A stretch of DNA of 64,000 nt from Oscillospiraceae bacterium. GTDB lineage: Bacteria > Bacillota > Clostridia > Oscillospirales > Acutalibacteraceae. Below are positions 58,064-64,000 of this stretch, one piece after another. The first letter of the stretch is position 1, and each line of letters opens with the position of its first letter. A program made the position numbers and the translations under genes. The stretch is from positions 124,001-188,000 of the forward strand of contig SVOW01000002.1 in NCBI GenBank assembly GCA_015066175.1, read 5' to 3'. The notes below the pieces were generated by a model. The model saw nothing but the letters and a program-made list of their open reading frames with translations. It ran no database searches and was not told the DNA's origin.

Positions 58064-58489
58064 TCAAATCCTTTTAATAAAACCATAACTTTTTTTGAAA
58101 TATCCTTGTGATTCATAAAATATATGAGCATCCGCTCTTTGCAGACCACTATTGAGAAGAACCACTTCTATGCTGTTTTCTTTAGCCCAATACTCTGCGG
58201 TTTTAAGTAATTCAGTGCCGATACCTTTTCTTCTGTATTCTTTTGAAACTGCGAGTGCAATTATTTTCATACCCTCATTTTCTAGTTCAAATGCAAGATA
58301 GCTGACACAGCCGATAAATCCAACAACTTTATTATCATAACAAGCAACAAAAATTTGATAATTGCCACGTTTAATCATTTCATCAACACGAATTTTTAAC
58401 TTATCGAGATTGCAATTATAACCTAAATCCTTTTCAAGTATGTCGCGTATAGCGGTGATATCTTTACTTTCATATTTTCTGTAAATCAT
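58064..58489 (-). CDS. GNAT family N-acetyltransferase
   Basis: IIALAVSKEYRRKGIGTELLKTAEYWAKENSIEVVLLNSGLQRADAHIFYESQGY. Confidence 0.94.
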   Translation of the reverse strand: MIYRKYESKDITAIRDILEKDLGYNCNLDKLKIRVDEMIKRGNYQIFVACYDNKVVGFIGCVSYLAFELENEGMKIIALAVSKEYRRKGIGTELLKTAEYWAKENSIEVVLLNSGLQRADAHIFYESQGYFKKSYGFIKRI

Positions 58490-58678
58490 ATTTAAAACCT
58501 CAGTAACATGTAAAATACTCTAAAATTATACCACTCTCCCCTTTCAAAGTAAACAAATATTTTTGTTGTCAATTTATACAATAATATAGCAAATTTACAC
58601 AAAATTATCTATCAATATTTGAAATGTTTTACTTTACTAAAGTGATAAATTATAGTATAATATTACAGTATATTTATT

Positions 58679-59803
58679 TTGGGGGTGTATCCTTTGCAGC
58701 AATACATAAATTCATTGCCGATTGAGGACAAACTTACTATTGAACTGGCAGAACTTTTTGAAAAATTCGGTTATAAAAAGTACTGTATGGATAAATTTGA
58801 AGAGTATAGCTTTTACAGCGATAACAGAGATTTTCTTTCAGGTGAAGGCATTATAGCGTTCAATAATTCTGACGGTCGTCTTATGGCTCTTAAGCCTGAT
58901 ATAACTCTTTCTATCGTTAAAAATTCAAGAATTTCTTCCGATACTCTCACAAAATCGTATTATAACGAAAGTGTTTACAGAATCGCAAAAAACACTCATG
59001 ATTATAAAGAAATCAAGCAGACAGGCGTTGAAGTTTTAGGCAAACTTGATGCATACAATATTTCTGAAATTATTCTTCTTGCACTTGAAAGCCTTGACAA
59101 GATTGATACTGAAAATATTCTTTCAGTTTCCCATATGTCTGTTATTTCAGCACTTATGGAGAAATATAATATAACTTCACGCAAACTTAAAAAGAAAATT
59201 ATTGATTTTATTATCGGCAAAAATATGCATGATTTAAAAAAGCTTCTTGTTGAAAATGATATTGATGCAGATAAATTTATTGAAATTGTTTCAATAAGTG
59301 GTGAAATTGATTGCGTTGTTGAAAAGCTTGAAAACTTTGCTTCAGACGGATTTGATTTTAATAATGCAATTGAAGATTTCAGAGTGATTTCCGAAATACT
59401 TAAAATAAATACCTGCAAAAAGAATGTTACAGTTGATTTTTCTGTTCTTAATAACACAGATTATTATAACGGCATTATTTTCCAGGGTTTTGTAAAAAAT
59501 GCTCCCAATGCTGTTCTTGCAGGCGGAAGATACGATAACCTTGCAAACAAAATCAGAAAGCACACAGAGGCAGTAGGTTTTGCGATTTATCTTGATAACC
59601 TCAACTTATGGTATCCGAATAAAAAGGAATTTGATACCGAAATTGTTATTATCAACAAATCAGGAAATGCATCTGAACTTCTTAAAGTTGTTAAAGATTT
59701 TACTGATAAAGGTCATTCAGTTAAAGTTGAATATACAACACCTACTGATTATACTTTCAGAACTCTTTATACATTTGACGGCACATTGAAGGAGGGAAAA
59801 TAA
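58679..59803 (+). CDS. hisZ: ATP phosphoribosyltransferase regulatory subunit
   Basis: HisRS-like YSFYSDNRDFLSGEGIIAFNNSDGRLMALKPDITLSIV; YYNGIIFQGFVKNAPNAVLAGGRYDNL; immediately precedes hisG; true start may be downstream (TTG 58694). Confidence 0.9.
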   Translation: MGVYPLQQYINSLPIEDKLTIELAELFEKFGYKKYCMDKFEEYSFYSDNRDFLSGEGIIAFNNSDGRLMALKPDITLSIVKNSRISSDTLTKSYYNESVYRIAKNTHDYKEIKQTGVEVLGKLDAYNISEIILLALESLDKIDTENILSVSHMSVISALMEKYNITSRKLKKKIIDFIIGKNMHDLKKLLVENDIDADKFIEIVSISGEIDCVVEKLENFASDGFDFNNAIEDFRVISEILKINTCKKNVTVDFSVLNNTDYYNGIIFQGFVKNAPNAVLAGGRYDNLANKIRKHTEAVGFAIYLDNLNLWYPNKKEFDTEIVIINKSGNASELLKVVKDFTDKGHSVKVEYTTPTDYTFRTLYTFDGTLKEGK

Positions 59804-60435
59804 TGCTGAACATTGCTTTACCAAAAGGACGTCTCGGCGATAAGGTTTACAATCTCCTTTCATCAATCGGTTATGATTGTGCCGAGATTTATGAAGACAA
59901 CAGAAAACTTGTTTTTGAAAACCACGAAAACGGTGTAAGATATCTCCTTGTTAAACCGTCAGACGTTGCAGTTTACATCGCTCACGGTGCTGCAGATATC
60001 GGCATTGTTGGTAAAGATTGCCTTGATGAAGGCGATTATGATGTATATGAACTTCTTGACCTTGATATAGGCAAATGTCATATGTGTGTTGCAGCCAAAA
60101 ACGATTATGTTGAAGACCCTGACAGGCCTATACGTGTTGCAACAAAATTCCCTAACATAGCAAAGAGATATTATGCATCTTTCAACCGCGAAATTGATAT
60201 CATCAAACTTAACGGTTCAATTGAAATAGCTCCCCTTTTGGGTCTTTCTGATGTTATTGTTGATATTGTGGAAACAGGCACAACTCTCAAAGAAAATAAT
60301 CTTTCTGTATTCACAAAAATCCTGCCTATCAGTGCAAGACTTATTGCAAACAAATCATCTTACAGATTCAAGCAGGACACAATTAACGAACTGACCGAAA
60401 AACTGGAAGTTAAACTTCAGGAGGTTAAAAAATGA
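59803..60435 (+). CDS. hisG: ATP phosphoribosyltransferase catalytic subunit (short form)
   Basis: IALPKGRLGDKVYNLL; HGAADIGIVGKDCL; VVDIVETGTTLKENNL equivalent. Confidence 0.97.
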   Translation: MLNIALPKGRLGDKVYNLLSSIGYDCAEIYEDNRKLVFENHENGVRYLLVKPSDVAVYIAHGAADIGIVGKDCLDEGDYDVYELLDLDIGKCHMCVAAKNDYVEDPDRPIRVATKFPNIAKRYYASFNREIDIIKLNGSIEIAPLLGLSDVIVDIVETGTTLKENNLSVFTKILPISARLIANKSSYRFKQDTINELTEKLEVKLQEVKK

Positions 60436-61706
60436 TTAAAATTATAAATATGGCTGATGCTAAAAAAGAAGATATTCTCACCCGCGATATCAACACAAAA
60501 AGTGGTGTTGAAGATATAGTTTCAGGCATCATTGATAATGTCAGAAACAACGGCGATAAAGCTCTTAAAGAATACAGCCTTAAATTTGATAAAGCAGAAA
60601 TTGAAAATCTTGAAGTTACAAAGGAAGAAATCGAAGAAGCTTATAATTCTGAAGATAAAGCTTTTATTGCAACTCTTGAAAAAGCACGCGATAACATCCA
60701 TCACTTCCATTCACATCAGGTGAGAAACAACTTTATAATCAATGATAAAGACGGTGTTATTTTAGGACAGAAAATCACACCTATTGAGAAAGTAGGTCTT
60801 TATGTACCCGGTGGTACTGCAAGCTATCCATCAAGTGTTCTTATGAACGCTGTTCCTGCTAAAATTGCAGGTGTTAAAGAAATTGTTATGGTAACTCCTC
60901 CTGATAAATCAGGTAACATACCTGCGCCTATTCTTGCAGCTGCAAAAGTTGCAGGTGTTGACAGAATATTCAAAACAGGCGGTGCTCAGGCTGTTGCAGC
61001 ACTTGCTTTCGGTACAGAAAGCATGCCGAAGGTTGATAAGGTTGTAGGTCCCGGTAACGTATTTGTTGCAACCGCAAAAAGAATGCTTTATGGCCTAGTT
61101 GACATTGATATGATTGCAGGTCCCAGCGAAATTCTCGTTCTAGCAGATGGTACTTGCAACCCTGAATTTGTTGCCGCTGACTTACTTTCACAGGCTGAAC
61201 ATGATAAACTCGCAAGTGCAGTTCTTATTACAGATTCTGCTGAACTTGCACACAAAGTATCTGCTGAACTTGAAAAACAAATTCCTGAACTTCCCAGATG
61301 TGAGATTGCAAGAACATCTATTGACACTAACGGTAAAATCATCATTGCAGAAAATATGAGACAAGCAGTTGAAATCAGCAATGAGATTGCGCCTGAACAC
61401 CTTGAAGTGTGCGTTGACAATCCCTTTGAACTGCTTAACCTTATTACAAATGCAGGTTCAATTTTCCTTGGTAAAAATGTTCCTGAATCATTAGGCGATT
61501 ACCTTGCAGGACCTAACCACACACTTCCCACATCAGGCACAGCAAGATTCAGCTCTCCCCTTTCTGTTGATGACTTCATTAAAAAATCTTCATTCATTTA
61601 TTTCTCTGAAGAAGCGTTAAACGAAGTCGGCGAAGATGTTGTAAGATTTGCAAACAAAGAAGGTCTTCACGCACACGGCAGAGCAGTAAGCAAAAGATTA
61701 AAATAA
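60432..61706 (+). CDS. hisD: Histidinol dehydrogenase
   Basis: GLYVPGGTASYPSSVLMNAVPAKIAGV; VGPGNVFVATAKR; AGPSEILVLADG; GPNHTLPTSGTARFSSPL. Confidence 0.98.
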   Translation: MIKIINMADAKKEDILTRDINTKSGVEDIVSGIIDNVRNNGDKALKEYSLKFDKAEIENLEVTKEEIEEAYNSEDKAFIATLEKARDNIHHFHSHQVRNNFIINDKDGVILGQKITPIEKVGLYVPGGTASYPSSVLMNAVPAKIAGVKEIVMVTPPDKSGNIPAPILAAAKVAGVDRIFKTGGAQAVAALAFGTESMPKVDKVVGPGNVFVATAKRMLYGLVDIDMIAGPSEILVLADGTCNPEFVAADLLSQAEHDKLASAVLITDSAELAHKVSAELEKQIPELPRCEIARTSIDTNGKIIIAENMRQAVEISNEIAPEHLEVCVDNPFELLNLITNAGSIFLGKNVPESLGDYLAGPNHTLPTSGTARFSSPLSVDDFIKKSSFIYFSEEALNEVGEDVVRFANKEGLHAHGRAVSKRLK

Positions 61707-61723
61707 TTAAGAAGGTATCTACC

Positions 61724-62794
61724 ATGAGCAGATTTATGAGAAAAGAATATGATTCAATAGTGCCCTATACTCCAGGTGAACAGCTTAATGATAAAAAATA
61801 TATCAAGCTTAATACTAATGAATCACCATTTCCTGCTTCTCCTAAAGTTCTTGAAACTATAAATGAAAAACTTATTTCAAATCTCAGGTTATATTCTGAC
61901 CCGAAACTGAAAAAAATCAAAGAAGCAATAGCTGAATTTTACGGTGTCAGTGCTAATCAGATTTTTGTCGGCAACGGTTCAGACGATGTTATTGCATTTG
62001 CTTTTATGGCTTTCGGCGGTCTCGGCGGAGAATTCTGTTGCCCTGATATTACATATAGTTTTTATCCCGTTTTCGCTGATTTATTTAAAGTGAATTTGGA
62101 ACAGATTCCTCTGAAAAGTGATTTCAGCGTTGATGTGAACGACTATGTAAATAAAGGTAAAAATATCATCATTGCTAATCCCAACGCACCTACTGGTCTT
62201 GCTTTAACACACGATGAAATTGAACTTATAGTTAAAACAAACCCTGATAACGTTGTAATAATTGACGAAGCATATGTTGATTTCGCACCTGGTGTAAGTG
62301 CTGTTGATTTAGTTAATAGATATGAAAACCTTATGGTAACACAGACTTTTTCAAAAAGCCGTTCACTTGCAGGTCTGAGAGTAGGTTTTTCTGTTTCATC
62401 AAAGGCTCTTACAGATGACCTTGAAAAGTTAAAATATTCATTTAATCCTTATAACGTAAATACCCTTTCTGTTGAAGCTGCAGCTGCGGCAATTCTCGAC
62501 AGAAAATACTATGAAGATACAATTTCACAGACAATTGAAATACGTGAATTTACAAAAAGTGAACTTATTAAAAGAGGTTTTACAGTTACTGATTCTAAAT
62601 CCAATTTTGTTTTTGCAAAAAGTGATAAAATCCCCTCATCTGAACTTTATGAAGAATTGAGAAACAGAGGAATACTTATCCGTTATTTCAATTCACCACG
62701 AATTAATGAGTATTTCAGAATGTCAATGGGTACTATGGAGCAGATGAAAACAGTAATTGAAGTAATTGATGAAATTATAAAGGAGCGAGAATGA
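61724..62794 (+). CDS. hisC: Histidinol-phosphate aminotransferase
   Basis: KLNTNESPFPASPKV; NPNAPTGLALTHDEIE; DEAYVDFAPGVSAVDL; FSKSRSLAGLRVGF. Confidence 0.97.
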   Translation: MSRFMRKEYDSIVPYTPGEQLNDKKYIKLNTNESPFPASPKVLETINEKLISNLRLYSDPKLKKIKEAIAEFYGVSANQIFVGNGSDDVIAFAFMAFGGLGGEFCCPDITYSFYPVFADLFKVNLEQIPLKSDFSVDVNDYVNKGKNIIIANPNAPTGLALTHDEIELIVKTNPDNVVIIDEAYVDFAPGVSAVDLVNRYENLMVTQTFSKSRSLAGLRVGFSVSSKALTDDLEKLKYSFNPYNVNTLSVEAAAAAILDRKYYEDTISQTIEIREFTKSELIKRGFTVTDSKSNFVFAKSDKIPSSELYEELRNRGILIRYFNSPRINEYFRMSMGTMEQMKTVIEVIDEIIKERE

Positions 62795-63381
62795 TGAGAA
62801 AATCAGAAATTATGAGAAAAACAAACGAAACTGATATTTCCCTTTCACTTTGCCTTGATGGCACAGGAAAAACTGAGCTTGATACAGGAATAGGTTTTCT
62901 TGACCATATGCTTGACCTTTTTGCAAAACACGGCAGAATGGACCTGAAAGTTAAATGCACTGGCGATACATATGTTGATTTTCATCATTCAGCAGAAGAT
63001 ATTGGTATAGTTTTAGGTCAGGCTTTCAAAGAAGCTGTAGGTGATAAAAAAGGCATTAAGAGATATGGTAATATGCTTCTTCCTATGGATGAATCACTTG
63101 TGCTTGCATCACTTGATATCAGTGGCAGAGCATATCTTAAATATGGTCTTGAAATTCCCACAGAAAAAGTCGGTGAAATGGATACAGAGCTTATTGAAGA
63201 ATTCTTTATCTCATTTGTAAGAAATGCAGATATCACACTTCACATCAAGCAGCTTGACGGTACAAATTCTCACCATATTATTGAAGCAGCTTTTAAAGCA
63301 GTTGCACGCGCAATAAGGGAAGCAGTAAGCATTGATGAAAAAGCAAAAGATGAAATCCCCTCAAGCAAAGGTCTGCTTTAA
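62791..63381 (+). CDS. hisB: Imidazoleglycerol-phosphate dehydratase
   Basis: GIGFLDHMLDLFAKHGRMDLKVKCTGDTYVDFHHSAEDIGIVLG. Confidence 0.98.
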   Translation: MMRKSEIMRKTNETDISLSLCLDGTGKTELDTGIGFLDHMLDLFAKHGRMDLKVKCTGDTYVDFHHSAEDIGIVLGQAFKEAVGDKKGIKRYGNMLLPMDESLVLASLDISGRAYLKYGLEIPTEKVGEMDTELIEEFFISFVRNADITLHIKQLDGTNSHHIIEAAFKAVARAIREAVSIDEKAKDEIPSSKGLL

Positions 63382-63395
63382 TCGGAGGAAAAACA

Positions 63396-64000
63396 ATGAT
63401 AGCAATAGTAGATTACGGTTGCGGCAACCTTTTTTCACTTACAAGTTCAGTAAATGCATTGGGACTTGATACTTGTGTTACGGGTGACGCTGATAAAATA
63501 AGAAATGCCGACAGAATAATTCTTCCCGGTGTTGGTGCATTTGAAGATGCAATTAATAAATTAAGAAATTCAGGTCTTGCTGATGTACTTATTGAAGAAG
63601 CTAAAAAAGGCAAACCTATTCTTGGTATCTGCCTTGGTATGCAACTTCTTTTTGATAAGAGCTACGAATATGGCGAACATCAGGGATTAGGTCTCATAAA
63701 AGGCGAAATTTGCCCATTTAACGGTGATATTGATAAAAGTCTTAAAATTCCTCATATGGGTTGGAATAAGCTTAAATTCGTAAGAAACAGCTCGATTTTC
63801 AAATATATTACTGAAGGCGACTATATGTATTTTGTTCATTCATATTACGGCAAAAACTGCAAAGAAAGCTTGCTTGCTGTGAGTGAGTATGATGTTGATG
63901 TGCCTGCTGTAGTAAACTATGAAAATATTTACGGTATGCAGTTTCATCCTGAAAAAAGCGGCGAAAAAGGCCTGCTTCTTTTAAAAGCATTTTCAGAAAT
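63396..64000 (+). CDS. hisH: Imidazole glycerol phosphate synthase glutaminase subunit (truncated by window end)
   Basis: MIAIVDYGCGNLFSLTSSVNALG; ILPGVGAFEDAI; GICLGMQLLF; FHPEKS. Confidence 0.97.
   Translation, partial: MIAIVDYGCGNLFSLTSSVNALGLDTCVTGDADKIRNADRIILPGVGAFEDAINKLRNSGLADVLIEEAKKGKPILGICLGMQLLFDKSYEYGEHQGLGLIKGEICPFNGDIDKSLKIPHMGWNKLKFVRNSSIFKYITEGDYMYFVHSYYGKNCKESLLAVSEYDVDVPAVVNYENIYGMQFHPEKSGEKGLLLLKAFSE

Noticed and set aside
58600-58680. Possible T-box or his attenuator upstream of hisZ
   Set aside because: The leader is too short (about 10-25 nt after the TATAAT near 58655) to hold a T-box; only a small ACTTTACTAAAGT palindrome was seen.

Overview
This 64 kb window is AT-rich and looks like core chromosome of an endospore-forming member of the Clostridia (Oscillospiraceae/Ruminococcaceae-like; lineage is inference). 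Recognisable blocks, in order: 5' part of a YfhO-like membrane protein gene (-); complete spoIIIAA-AH operon; asp23-nusB-(TsaD paralog)-xseA-xseB-ispA-dxs-tlyA-nadK-argR-recN; ECF sigma factor with a membrane partner; SpoIID-like/peptidoglycan-binding and GerA/SpoVAF-like spore genes; tandem M42 peptidases; a probably highly expressed secreted protein of unknown function; thiN; pcrA; capA; glycosyltransferase; an IS200/IS605 remnant; formyltransferase + PIG-L deacetylase; rodA; secG; tsaE-tsaB-rpiB; spoIIM; xer recombinase; tatD; metG; GH78-like glycosidase; PBP1A; ruvX; cwlD-like amidase; radA; and the start of a his operon (hisZGDCBH). No CRISPR array, prophage, rRNA or tRNA was recognised by eye. 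The best candidates for undescribed biology are: (1) a promoter-hairpin-terminator unit at about 15172-15345 encoding a long near-continuous stem, with an 18-codon ORF inside it, directly upstream of a frameshifted GNAT gene; (2) the 589-aa secreted protein at 29058-30827, which has its own strong promoter, a 5'UTR hairpin and a strong terminator; (3) a 20-bp hairpin that sequesters the Shine-Dalgarno of spoIIM; (4) a truncated IS200-type element whose broken end is a perfect 18-bp inverted repeat. All calls are from reading sequence and translations; no database searches were run.
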